From positions 7,094,464 to 7,158,463 of the forward strand of contig NC_039511.1 of assembly GCF_003672135.1 (NCBI RefSeq): a DNA stretch of 64,000 nt, written 5' to 3'. Shown here one piece after another: positions 36,054-48,800 of this stretch. The position numbers and the translations under genes were made by a program. This DNA is from Ooceraea biroi. Taxonomy: Eukaryota > Arthropoda > Insecta > Hymenoptera > Formicidae. The number at the start of each line of letters is the position of its first letter. The stretch's first letter is position 1. The notes under the pieces are model-generated. The model saw only the letters and a list, made by a program, of their open reading frames with translations, did no database searches and was not told the origin of the DNA.

Positions 36054-36832
36054 TACATAATCATAATTGTGAAAAAAATTCGAAAAAACAGATTGCCCAG
36101 TTGGATACCTGAAGAAGATCCAGTATGCGCACTCGAATACTCAATTTCCCGGAACATTTTGCGTCGATCGCGCGTGTATAGTTCTATTTTTGCAAAAAAA
36201 TATATCGTTTTAAGCCAGAACTGGTGAGTTTTATGAGAATCCCAGGTGGAAAAAAATTCGTCGAAAATCCGGTAGTTTCTAGCGTGCTTACCGTAGACAT
36301 CGTACAGAAAAATCATGTTTTATCGGGCCCGCGCGCTATCCGCTGTTTGTTTATTCCTCTTTTTTCATTTCTGATAAAATGATACGGACGCCGATATACA
36401 GGCAGCATGTTTTTCGGAGCTGGCGAATGCGATACTCTCGTTTTCGCGGAAACATCGTCAAAACACCGGAGGGCGAGCGAACGGGAAAAGGCCACGAAGC
36501 GACGGGAGAGGGATGAGATAAACGGTTCGCTGGATTTACTAATTAAAAATGGAAATTAAAAGACTCGCCTGACGGAGTCCGTCGAGAGAGTCGGAACTGA
36601 AATGAAGCCGGCGAGCCGGGCCAACCCGGCCGCGAGTTACGAGAGCACCGCGCGTGGACATATATCCGTCCTGGTTTCGCGCGCGTTTGACCACGAAATT
36701 AAGTACGCGAGGAAGCACATCGTTATTTCGCGTTGACTGCACGCGAAGGGTGAGCCGCGATCCTCAAACAGAGACTGTTCACGTTCACGTTCTACGAGCG
36801 AGGATAGTAGAGTACAATATAAGGCCCGCTAC
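36054..36832. other. Non-coding sequence
   Basis: No gene or repeat of note was seen between the mariner and the next MITE. Confidence 0.5.
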
Positions 36833-36988
36833 ACACTAGCGGTCCGCTCACGGTCCGATCAAATTTTTCTATTGTTATAATGGAGCGGAGCGAGACTTGA
36901 GCGTTACCCGTAATGTGAATACGTCCATTATAACCAATGGAAGAATATTTGATCGGACCGTGAGCGGACCGCTAGTGTGTACCGGGCC
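36833..36988. mobile_element. Palindromic MITE, 156 bp
   Basis: The ends GGCCCGCTACACACTAGCGG and its near-perfect inverse (CCGCTAGTGTGTACCGGGCC) continue inward through GGTCCGATCAAA and beyond, so the arms cover about 60 bp each around a short centre near 36900. No coding capacity. Flanks do not show a clear target duplication. Confidence 0.85.
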
Positions 36989-38449
36989 TGACTGGTGTAT
37001 ATATAGAGTTCCTCCGGAACGTGTATACGTTCTTCTCAACGCTATATACATATTTATGTTACTATAAATGCTCGGTTAAATTATTTATATCCGGCTTTAC
37101 TCTGCGGTGCCGCGAGGAAGCCTCGCGGTTCATCGGAGCTTTTGGGTATCTTAATCTCCTTGCGAGCGCTTTAATGGGCTGCTCGATGAAACTCCGGGGA
37201 GCACCGGGGAGTAGTTCGTGGGCCAAAAAGCCGTGATAGTACGTCGTTTTCAAAAATACCGAGAGATCTCCTTTGAAACCGGTAGCTTCACTGCGTGCAT
37301 TCCGCGAAGCTGCACGAGGATTAGAATCGTTCGGCGATGTTCCATTTTTTAGTGCGCCGTTTATCCGACGCGTCCTTCTTTTTCCGTGGAAAACGCTTTC
37401 GTCCGAGCTTTTATAAATTTTTCCGGCGCTCTCTCCGGCCGAAGGGTGGTTTCGCGCAGCATACGTACGCCACATGGATGCACGCGCATCTGAAAAAGCG
37501 AGAAGCGAGCGATCGCGTAGCAACGGATGATCCGTTAAAACTGCTACATGACGAGCCATAATTCTGACTAATTAATAAATATGCATGGGATTTGCTGTAC
37601 AGCACGATTTCGCGACGTGACGATACCGCTAGCCAGCTCTGTCTCTTCTCGTTCGTGGTTTCGCTCTCTATTTAGCGGCGTTTCCGCACCCCGCGGCTCC
37701 CTGGCAATCCCCCGCGCATCACACCCCCGTCCGTCGTTGTCGCCTTGCGTCCCCACTGTCCCGTGTATTTGCTTCAGTTCATTGTTTATCCGTTAAATGT
37801 ACGATAAACAGCGGATCTGGGCGAGCGCGACCGATAACGGCGGCTTCATTGCGGCCACGATTCATCGATTCCCACGTCCAGAGTTACGAAAATAAAGCCC
37901 TTTCTATGGCGTCAACGTCGAGTTCGCGCACTAATTTCGCTCGTCTGGGCACGATTAATCGATGAAAAATATCGAACGGTGTTCATTAACGCATTTACCG
38001 TCAAGCGCGAGATACTTGCAAAAGTTTGCATGATATTAAAGCTAGTTTTATAATTTATAACAATGAGATAATATTTTAATCAAAGTATTGGCTGTTGATA
38101 TCAATAATCATATTGCTATCTTTCGGGCAATAGTTTGATCCCACGCCAATAAAATGACTCATTTTTTAAATTCACTTTAATATCATATGAACTTTTGCCA
38201 GTATCTATAATTGACTTTTCACACTTGATTATCAAGATTCGCTGATATTAAATAGTTATTATCTGCAAGATAATTGCCCGTTATAATATTGCTCACGCGA
38301 CTGGACACATTTATTGCATGTTGATCACCGGTGACACGACACGGCCACGACGGTGAACGTGTTAATCATTCGGCACGTCGCGAAACGCCAGCCGAAACGC
38401 GTTGCTTGGAATACATTAAGGGGGGAAACCCGTCTGTAGGCCACAAAAA
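36989..38449. other. Non-coding sequence
   Basis: No recognised gene. A 165-codon minus-strand frame (37559-37062) has no domain and is overlapped by other frames. The final 400 bp are AT-rich. Confidence 0.5.
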
Positions 38450-40112
38450 TAGTCAAGTTTTACTTTTTTTTTCTTGGAAACTATGGAAGGTGAGTGATTT
38501 TAAACTTTATGTAAATAATAGTACATGTTTTATTTATAAGTATGAATTTTTATAGTTATATACGAATGGTCATATACAAGGTGTGCAACAGTTTGCATGC
38601 AACAGTTTCCGTTTCACGGCTCCCATAATATCTCAAGACTCAATGGACTGAAACAAAAAAAAAATAAGATAATTAATCTACAGGCTTGTCGTTATCGTGT
38701 GAACCAGCGAAATTATAAAATATTAACTTTTTCTATTTATTTTTAATGTAAAACTGTCGATATTTTCTGGTGATTTTACGATTATAAGTTTTGGTAATTA
38801 TGCATTTTAGGGGAGTCAGCTCCGATGACCTTGACCTTGACATATATTATACAGGTGACCCTCCTGAGTGACCTTCAAAAGGTTTTAGCCATCGCTCGTT
38901 GTTCATTAAAAAGTTATTAACAAAAGAAGTTTAATAGTTTTCACTCCAAAGGTTTGTTATTTATTTTATGTGGATATCGCTCCCGCGAAGCGGGATGAAA
39001 ACGAGCACTCAACTGTCGCCTACATTAACGAGCGTATGTGTCCGAGGCTTTATTCATTAAACAAATGATTTAATTTATACAAACATATAATTTATTAAAC
39101 AGCGAGCAAAGCTGTTTTATACAATATAATGTGTATGCAGGGCAAAGCCCGTCCACCTACACTCCCGCCGAAAAAAATAGAAACGAACTGCAGGGGGACT
39201 AGGACGAATGACATAGGGGTGTGGGATGGTATCGGCATCGTTTTCAGCCCGCTTCGCGGGAGGGCAGGGAGCAGGGGCTTCGCCCCCCCCCCCCCGCCGG
39301 AGCCAGTGTAACAAATTTCACACAGATTTTGATCACTTGGTACACGGCACGGATCCCGACGGGGGGAGGGGCGAAGCCCCTCCCTCCCCGCCCTCCCGCG
39401 AAGCAGGCTGAAAACCGAGCGTATATGTCCAGGGCTCCAATTTCAGAAAATATAACCGGTAATTATAAACATAAGGACACATAAGTTTCGAAAATATAGT
39501 AGTTATTTTGAATATGAACGAACAAAATTTATTTAAAGCAGTGAATTATTAATATATAGAATAGTTTATTTATAAATACAGTAAGTATAAGGTATTCTTT
39601 ATTTTAACCAAAACACAAAACAGGTGATACAAATTATTTTCTGCTTTAATCGAGTTAATGTTAAGTTTAATTTTTGTTAATAACTTTTTAATGAACAACG
39701 AGCGACGGCTAAAACCTTTGAAGGTCACTCAGGAGGGTACTGTTGACAACATATGTCAAGGTCAAGGTCATCGGAGCTGACTCCTCTAAAATGAATAATT
39801 ACCTAATTTTTAAACAGCTTAAAATTATTGAAAAAGTCGTTTGTTTTTTCTATTTCCGCGGTTCACACGATAACGACAAGCCTGTAGATTAATTATCTTG
39901 TTTTTTTTTTGTTTCAGTCCATTGAGTCTTGAGATATTGTGGAGCCGTGAAACGGAAACTGTTGCATGCAAACTGTTGCACACCTTGTATATGACCATTC
40001 GTATATAACTATAAAAATTCATACTTATAAATAAAACATGTACTATTATTTACATAAAGTTTAAATCACTCACCTTCCATAGTTTCCAAGAAAAAAAAAG
40101 TAAAATTGACTA
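38450..40112. mobile_element. Foldback element with 0.5-kb arms and a GC-rich loop
   Basis: The arms are about 38450-38945 and 39660-40112; for example TTGCATGCAACAG and CCTTGTATATGACCATTCG recur inverted. The loop (about 38946-39659) holds a G/C-rich block (39120-39420) with repeated CGAAGC and CCCGCTTCGCGGGAGGG-type palindromes and poly-C. The arms include the GTCGCTCGTTGTT...AAAAAGTTATTAAC phrase that also recurs at 50.7-51.4 kb. No transposase is present. Confidence 0.75.
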
Positions 40113-40897
40113 GCTTTTACACAAATAATTAAACAATCAACATGTTCACAAAGTCAGTTTAACATTCTAAAAGAAGTTAAAGTAAATCTTCAAATAATCA
40201 TGAACTTTGACATATAAAATAATCAAATTTACTAAAATTAAATGTTTCTATCAAAAATAATTTAAGTTGAAATAATTACTATCATGTGTTAATATAACAT
40301 AAAAAGTAAATGTTCATATTGTACGAACGAAAATGTTCTATCAACTTTTCTGATGAGTTATTGTAACTTCTCTTCCATGTAGTTTTCAATTACTTTGTAT
40401 GTTATTTTTACATCACACTTAAGTTACAATAACAAAATAAATGTAAAGTATTGTGTTAATTACTTAACATTTCTAGTTTGTCAAGAAGTAACATATGACG
40501 AATGAGTTACTTTAACTTAAAATTTAGAGTGGACTTTCTGGGACATGCCAAAAATGTTAAAATTAACATTTTTATTTTTACTCTGCAGGATCCCTGGTTC
40601 ACACGCCTAGGTCTTAGGCTGTACGGCCAATACTCCTGTTGTGATCAACTTATTTTCATTCTGATCCTCTATACGATCTGTCAGTCTCGACTATCTTTCC
40701 AGATCTTACAAAAGGTGACGCGAGTTAATCCGCCTCTCGGTCTTTTTGTAACATGATCGGTTAATAATCGTCATTTTTGCCCGCTGCTGCTCCCGACTCC
40801 GCTGCTAACATCTTGATCATGGTGCAACGACGTAACGACAATGAACGTACAGGGGAAACCTTAACGGGGCTTCTCGCGCTTCCCATCCTTTCTTCGC
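40113..40897 (+). repeat. 780-bp dispersed repeat, copy 2
   Basis: Direct copy of 19960-20746 with a few indels, starting immediately after the foldback element and ending in GCTTCCCATCCTTTCT. Past this point the two copies diverge completely. Confidence 0.8.
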
Positions 40898-43800
40898 TAA
40901 GTAACATTATCTCTATGTTAATCAGTATGAAAAACTTTAAACGTGTTTTTTCTCGAAACCATGTTTTTCAAATTGGTTCCCATGATTATCTCAAAAACCA
41001 GTTAATCAATTGATCTCAGGCTTTGCACAGCATCTTCAGTATATGTGATGGCTATAGCACCCTACCACAATCAAAGTCGAAATATTGTTTTTTGGAATTT
41101 CTACAGCCCTTAATGGTGGAAAAAATGGCACAAATCGAAACTAATTCTCAATGAAGTCATGTTTTAAATTTTCAACACCAACCAATTTTTTTCATTCTTG
41201 TACCTGCCTATAGACCACACTTCATACTAATTAAAGAATCTATTTGGTTTTTTTGTTCAGATGCGAGCAGACAGCTGAAATCATCGGAACCAGCGACCAA
41301 CTTTTGTTTCATTTTCTTATTTAATATCATGTGCCAGCGTTATTTATAGATTATTGTCTAAAAATACAAAAATTTGGCAAACATTACCCAAATAGTATGA
41401 ATAGCAGCGGAAAACCCTGCCTTTCAAAAAACCTCTATACTTTTTTCAAAAAAATTCACAAAATAGCATACAAATTCCGCTTATACTAGGAATACCCCCT
41501 TAACCGCGGAAATTGTCGACACCCTATGGCCCGAAAAGTGCTCGCTTAGTGTCTCATACGACGGACGGATTAAACGTGTTTGTACGGTCCGGCGAAAGTT
41601 TCGTGGATTTAAGTATCTCGTAACGATCTTGGTAACGACGTTCCGCATCCTCTTGCTGCAACGCCGTAACGGGCGAGAGGACTAAACGTTATTCTGGGGC
41701 CCGCACAAGCCGGATCTCGCCGTATAAACCGTACCGATTCAACAATAGAAAGCTTTGATGCCGCAATTATGCGCGTTTAGAGCCACGGCGTGGAGCCGGG
41801 TCCCAGGAGTCGGTATGCCGGGGCGTGGTCATTCGCGTTGCGGATATTTTCCTACGGCGAGACCGAACGAACTGGGGAAAGCCCTGATAAAAGATAAACC
41901 GGGTCGCGTGTACACATGACAATGAGAAATTGTCTGGGACGGACACCAGCGCGCGCGAACTCCGCGCGTTTTAAATGTAACGACAAACGTGTTCCCCAGG
42001 TGGATAAAAATTGTCGATGTGAACATGCGTGTCCTCGCCCGTGCGACTCCTGCCGAGATAGAAACAGAGATTTAATGCCAATTTCATATATCAGCTTCAT
42101 GAGATAAAGGTGATCGATTTGTTCTCGATGTGCTTCCATTGGCCCGCTTGTAAAAAATTTGAATTTCGCGGAACTGTAGAGATGCAATGACTTTTGAGAT
42201 TGTTTTTCTCAGAACAATTAAGAGAAACTCTTACTTTTAATCGAAAAGTATTTACTATTGTACGTACAATGCAGTAAAATTATTAAAAATCCTAAAATGT
42301 TGTATGTCATAAATTACCATAGCGAGCTCAAGAGATATTTTAAGTGCAAAGAAGGACTCGGAAGAGTATGCTAGTCATTATCGTTTCACCGCGTTTAGAA
42401 CCCACCGAAGACGGAAGACATAAATGCGGATCGTTTACGACGGGAGAAAATATTCTGACTAGAGATGACGCACGTTCTCTTACTACCGAACCTTCTTTCA
42501 CGCAATTGGTCGAATTTAAAGGGCGTAGGTGATCGAGCGAACCTCGACTCTAGGATACTATTAGCGCGTACTATAAATCTACATGCTTCAAACCGTTCCT
42601 TCGCCGGCACGAGGACCAAGTCGAATAAAAATCAGCACGCACGCGGAGAAAGGGAGTTACCGCCAGTTTCGCTTTCCGCTCGATCTCGTGCAAAAGGATT
42701 TACAAAAGAATACCAACTACTCTTAGGCGAGCAAAAAATCTATGTCATAAATGAAATTTCGCAGTTAGCGATACAAGAAACTACGGTTCTGACGAATTGT
42801 TCCGATCCCACGAATCGTTTAGTTCGCACAACTTCGCGCCTAACTGTCGTAATAACTTAGAATAAATTATACTAAAAATTTAATGGAAGATGAAGCGAAG
42901 ATGAAAGCAAACGTAACTTGCGTCTTGTTATAATTTATGGAGAAGGAATGTATCGATATAAAAATTTAAGCTCGTCAACTTCAATCGTTCAAGGAATATC
43001 ATTATATTATGAGTAAATAAAAGAGTTAAGTATTTATTCAGATTTTTTAAAGTTACGTATTGCAGGAATTAATAATATCCTTTCTTGTCTCAGCCTCTCT
43101 AGGATACCATTTACATATATTACGCGATAAATATTACTTAAGCTTTACTCACTTGAAGTATGAGACGTCTTAAGTTCCTGGTCGCATGAGAAACGCAGGC
43201 TTTATAGTGACCTTCCGTGTATGCAGGTAACCGCACGAGAGATAGTCTTGAGGTGCTTGTTACCGCCATCCGCCCAGCACAGTCAACTTATCAGCTTTCC
43301 CGACATCGCGTGACACATCGGTACCATTGCCGACAGCTCGGTGATGACGTATCATCTGTCTCTCCTGCGCTTTCTCGATCCGCTGTGGTTTGCTGGAAAT
43401 ACAGAAAACATATCAGCACAGAGCTCGTCGTGCGCACATAGAGGGCACGAAGATGAATCTACTGCCACTTGTGGCTGACCCAAACAAACTCCAGAATTAG
43501 ACGGGGCCTCATAAAAAACTTAAACGAGCATAAAAGCTCGATCCATAAAATTTACAAGATTTGTAGCACTAGACAGTGCTGGGAAATACCTGATCTATAC
43601 ACGCGTGAATGTATAGTTATCTTAAATTTGCAACGTAGTTACAATAGAATTAAAAGTCTCGATGGTTTCACTCACATAAGTCGGAATTAAATCGACGGTA
43701 GGACCCATTTTTCTCCAGTTACGCTGTCAACGTAACAATCTTAGCTGATACGGACGTACACGTGGGAATTTTACGCGCACATTCATCCATGATATAAAAT

Positions 43801-44635
43801 AATTATGTTGCCATTATAAATTGATATATTTTTATATTCTCCACGAAAAGAGCTTTCGAGCGATATATCCGATATCTTAAATTTATTATTTCCTCCCCGA
43901 TAACCCGCCTTCGCTCTCGCTTCAGTGTTTCGCTGAAATAAATTCAAGAATTTAAATGTCCACGTGGCGTTCGTTAATCTCAGACGGATTCAAATCGCCG
44001 ACTCGCGTAAACAAGAAAACGCAAACAAGGATCGGAATGTGTCGAGTTCCGAACGACATAGTAGCGATTAGTAAACGTACTGCCGATCTCAGCGGATTTT
44101 GCGGAGGCGCAGGTTGGTGCACATGGAACTGCTCGTGCGCTTTTAAATCGCGGTTCGCTGACTTTCTCATGAAGCCTCAGCGGTTCCGGATCGGTCGCGT
44201 GCCTCACCGGCGTCGGCGACACAACGGGCCGTGGTGATCAATCGTAGTAACGTGGGGCGATTCAACCGCGTGAAGGCGCAGCTCTTTTCAGAGCGCGCGC
44301 TGATCTGTTCCGCCAGGAATTCGCATTCATATCGCGCGCGGGGATAATTGCCCGGTGGAATCCTTACGGCGGTGAAAACTGGTTTCGGCCCCGATTATGT
44401 CGGACTATTACGCGATACATATTATATCCTGATCCGCGCGGTATATATCGTAAACACCGATTCTACGTAATATCCGCCGCTGGATTTTTACTCGACGGAT
44501 CTATTGGAAACGCGTGGCGAACGAGAGCGACAGCTAATAAAAAGTCTTAAGACTGCTCCTTTATCGATCTGCACCGAGTACACATCACGAGAAACGTAAC
44601 GCTGTATCTCGCATAATACTAGTATCATATATATA
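40898..44635. other. 3.7 kb without a recognised gene
   Basis: Mixed AT-rich and CpG-rich sequence. Frames up to 131 codons (42465-42860) have no domain and no paired splice sites. Nothing further is supported. Confidence 0.5.
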
Positions 44636-45849
44636 CAGGGTGTTCCCGGGTATTAACGACAAACTGCGGGAGCATATTCTACTAGTGGAAATAAAAAAAA
44701 ATTTCTTATATCGGGTTTGGCTTAGAAATGCTTTATTTACAAAGTTATAACCAATATTGAAAAGAAATATTGAGATAAGGTAACAACGGAACATAGTGTA
44801 GAATTTGAAGGTCGAAGATGTTATGTACGTGTATTCACATTATCATGTTCACTATGTTGAAACGATTCACGTATGTTGTTACTTTCACAACAGTAGCCGT
44901 TAGATTATCAATCGTCGTGTCAAACTAGCAATTACTATCCAGATGCCAAAAGTGTTTTTCAAATGAGGAATACACTGATATTCATTTCGTGTACGATTTC
45001 TGTGACGGAAATGCACGAGCTGCGTACGAGAGTCTATCAACGTAGATTTCCTAACAGGAGATACCAGATAGTTCTGTGTTTAGTAATACCCATTGCAATT
45101 ACGTAATTTGGGTTCATTTCGCACCTATGACATGAATATGATGTGTTCGAGACACCGGACGACGCTCGGGAAAGAATTCTTAAATCTATTTTGATAATAC
45201 TCCTACACTCAAAGTGTCGAAACGTGCCTTCAGTTCACTGCAGATTATCACGAAAAACACTATTTGGAGAACATTGCGTTGCTGATGACAGATTCGCATA
45301 TCATTACACACTGTTACAGAATTACTTCCAATCATTATCAGAAAACGAGTCTAATTTTGTAACTGGATGTGAATGCAGTTAAGAAAGGGACAATCTTTCT
45401 CATTCAAATGATATTAGGTACAGATGAAGCGACCTTTACAAGACAGGCATATTCAATTCTCATAATAGCCATGTATGGGCTCATAAATAATCCACATACT
45501 TACCAGACGAAGAAACTTTCAACACAATTTTCGATGGAATGTTTGGATGTATGCTTTCATGATTTTCAGAATGTCGTACCGTAACAAATTCTGTACTACG
45601 TCGATGTCTAGCTTGAGTCGATGTGCAAGGACAACATTTTGGGAAATGCGTCCACTAATCAATGCGGTAGAAATTTTTATTTTTTGTGAAAAAAATCCGT
45701 ATGTTATTATCTGATATTTTCTTTTCAATATTGTTTATTAACTTTGTAATAAAGCATTTCTAAGCAAACTCGATATAAGAATTTTTTCCTTATTTCACTA
45801 GTAGAATATGCTCCCCCGCAGTTTGTCGGGTTAAAACCCGGGACACCTG
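44636..45849 (+). mobile_element. Tc1/mariner-class transposon, 1214 bp, decayed
   Basis: Inverted ends CAGGGTGTTCCCGGGTATTA (left) and CAGGTGTCCCGGGTTTTAAC (right, inverted) extend with interruptions for about 150 bp inward, including CGACAAACTGCGGG and AGCATATTCTACTAGTG. TA flanks both sides (44634-44635 and 45850-45851). A transposase remnant lies inside. The right end coincides with the border of the inverted duplication. Confidence 0.85.
44950..45700 (+). pseudogene. DDE transposase remnant
   Basis: Pieces in different frames include TDEATFTR (first catalytic Asp, near 45420), GIFNSHNSHVWA in the next frame (about 45447-45482), and the following NPHTYQTKK. This is the usual order in Tc1/mariner-superfamily transposases of insects. 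Many frame changes; no full domain remains. Confidence 0.65.
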
Positions 45850-48800
45850 TATAATAAAATTGTACATATTAATTTGTATTTATATGTATGTGTATACATA
45901 TTATATTGCGTATTATATCATACATAACATATATTCGAAAGGACATGCAAAACTTCTCAGTTATCTCATAAATGTCAAAGATTTCTCCAGAAGATTGGAA
46001 ACTTTATTTGACATTGGAAAATCTGACATTTTTCGATTCCTTATTTCATTCGATTAACTGCTTATACTATAGGATGCATTATAAGTGTTGCGAGCATTAA
46101 CAGCTCGCTCGAACGCTAACGATCGGACAGTTGTTGCTGTAAGCAATTTGCATTCGTATAACAGCAGGTACATTACATCGGATTTTTTTTAGTGACGTCG
46201 CTGATAGAAGCCGGAGCAAAAGAATCGCGGGTAGGTCAGGTGGCCACTCACCTGGCCAATATCTGACATCCAATTACTGATGTAATCGTTGACAGTCATA
46301 TTGCATCAAAAGTTCGAGTCAATCGGTGCTAGATTTAATTCGTGCGTTTGGACATTGCGATTGTTTTCGATATTTTTCTTTTTCTCTCGAGAATCTCTGT
46401 GATACATTCACTTACTTTTGCTGTCATCATTTTGTTGCGAACGGATTTGCGTCGCTCCCAAGATCATCCAGAAGATCGCTTTACCAAACCACTGAAACAA
46501 AAAACGCAAAAACGTAAGTATGAGGTGATGAAAAATAAAACAATATATATAATATAATGTATAAATAAAAATAATTAAGTGAATTAAGATAATAAAAAAC
46601 ATAGAGATAATTTTTCCATCTTCCGTTTGCAAAATTAAAAATTGAATTACAAATTAATGAGTTAATATTATGTGCGATATATTTGCGTCACATGAATCGC
46701 GGGAATCGATTATACTTTTGAATACTTGGACCAGTTAAATCCACGCCCATGATTCCATCCCCATCCTGTTCTGCAAGATACAAATCTCGCTGATTTACAC
46801 GCGGCGGTAATCTAAGCACGTAAATTTGGACGAAATCCACTGCGGCGACTAAATTTCGGTCGAAACATGCACAGGGAAACAACTTTTCTTTGGCATGCGA
46901 CCAGAGAGGTATTAACCCTTTGATTGTTGAATATCGCGAAGTTTCCACCCGCGTAGAGCTTCCTCGGTTTCTTTTGTGTCGCGAGCCGAGAAGGTCCGCG
47001 CGCGGGTTTCTCGCTCGCCATGCGCGAAACATTTTCGTCGGCCACAATTCTCTTCGTCGCGCAAGATTCGATGTAAACGAAAAATACGTGTAAATATCTG
47101 AGAAAAGAAAGGAGAAAGAAAGAACTCGGCGCGTGCCTTTCATCTTTTTTAACGCTTGACGATGAAATCGTTCTTAGATCAGACGTTATTGCTCTTCGGC
47201 ATGATCGGCATATCTGCAAATTATCGCGAAAAAATTACCTTACATGAATAATTATAAACTATTTATCCTTCAATTAATTTTCTGAGGCAAAATTAATGAG
47301 GACCAAAAACTTAGCAAATGTAATACCAAACTGGATTTACCGAGAGAAGGTTGTCCGAAACTATAATATGCGTTTCCGCTGAAGAAAAGTCACGATTTTT
47401 TACAACAACGCACTGGAGTCGAAAATATCTCGACGAGTAACAGAGATAATTGTACGAGAGGCAATTTCAATCGTGTGGTCGACGGTGTGGTGGTCTCGGG
47501 GAGAGAAGAGGAAGAGGCAGAATCTTCCGTTCTATCAATGATTAAGTTAGCCCTTTGACTGCGTTACCCGACAGTCATTGATTGGGTAATTCTCGGACCG
47601 CCGCGCGTTTCGCGCTAAACATCTCGCAACCACGTAGCAGCCGCATTACGAATATCAAGAGGCGTGGCTGAAGAGAGAGCAGCTTGAGTTTCGCTCGCGA
47701 GTTGTTCGCGGTCGGCTCCGCGAGACTCCGGATTGGCGGGATGCAGTTGCCGGGTTTCGCTTCGCGCGACACGCGTCAAGTAATGTGTAATATTCCGATA
47801 CGACTCCACCTGCGGAAGACGGCGAATCGCTTCACACAACCGATCGAGAAAAACGGAAGCGAATTGTGCCACTATCGCCGCCGGAATTCTTAGCTGCGAA
47901 ATGCGCGATTGGACGTTGCTTTCAGTGGAAACAAGGTACGGAATGACGAAAATAAGATTGTTGTTCGTAGCAACAATTCACTCTTGTTTCAAATCGCGAC
48001 AACGCACTTGCGTCGATATCATCCACTTCTTATGGACTCGAGCATGTTAAATTGACGAATTCTTTCAAGATTTATGATTTGCATTGCATTTAGAAAAAAT
48101 GTTATTCTTCAAAAATATTTTTAAATCGTAAGTATATTCTTTTACGATTTCAATGTCGTTTAAATTTATTACTACAATTTACGTGTTTACACAAAGACTG
48201 AACTTACTGCAAGAAAGTTTTCGTTTCCGGAGGCTGGCGCGAACTCATCCGTTTGGTATCGTTCGTCGGTCCGTGCTATGGCTGTCGTGGATATGCTACG
48301 ATGATGCACGATGATGATGATGATGATGATGGTGGTGATGGTGATAATTGATGGCCGGAGGCGGGTGCCTGTGTCGGGGGACCATCGTCGGGGGTGTCTC
48401 CATGTGCCGGGGCGGTCAGCCCCGTTGCAACTTGTTGGGATGGTGACGGTGTTTACTTATTTTTTTTTTACTGCTGGTAGAGTGGAGAGGTGGTTGTAGT
48501 GGTCGTGCTTGGCTGCTCTGGGGGTGGTGGTGGTGGTATGCGCTGTTTGCTGCTTTGGCTGTGGCGGGGTTGGAGTCGGGCGAGACCTTCGCCACCACCC
48601 CCGCCGAGGCGCGGTTAGCTCTCCCACCCGGAACCCGTGCTTATCTCGCCAAAATAGACCGTGGGGCACGAACTCTGGAAGCAGGTTTGCGAAACGGTAA
48701 ACGGTCAGATGCGAGTGTTCAATGTTATTCGAAGAGCGGACGATTACGAGAACCAGAATCAATGCACGGACTTGATCGTGCACGACGATCGGCGTTAAAG

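Noticed and set aside
37062..37559. 165-codon minus-strand ORF
   Set aside because: No recognisable domain or start context, and it is overlapped by open frames on the other strand.
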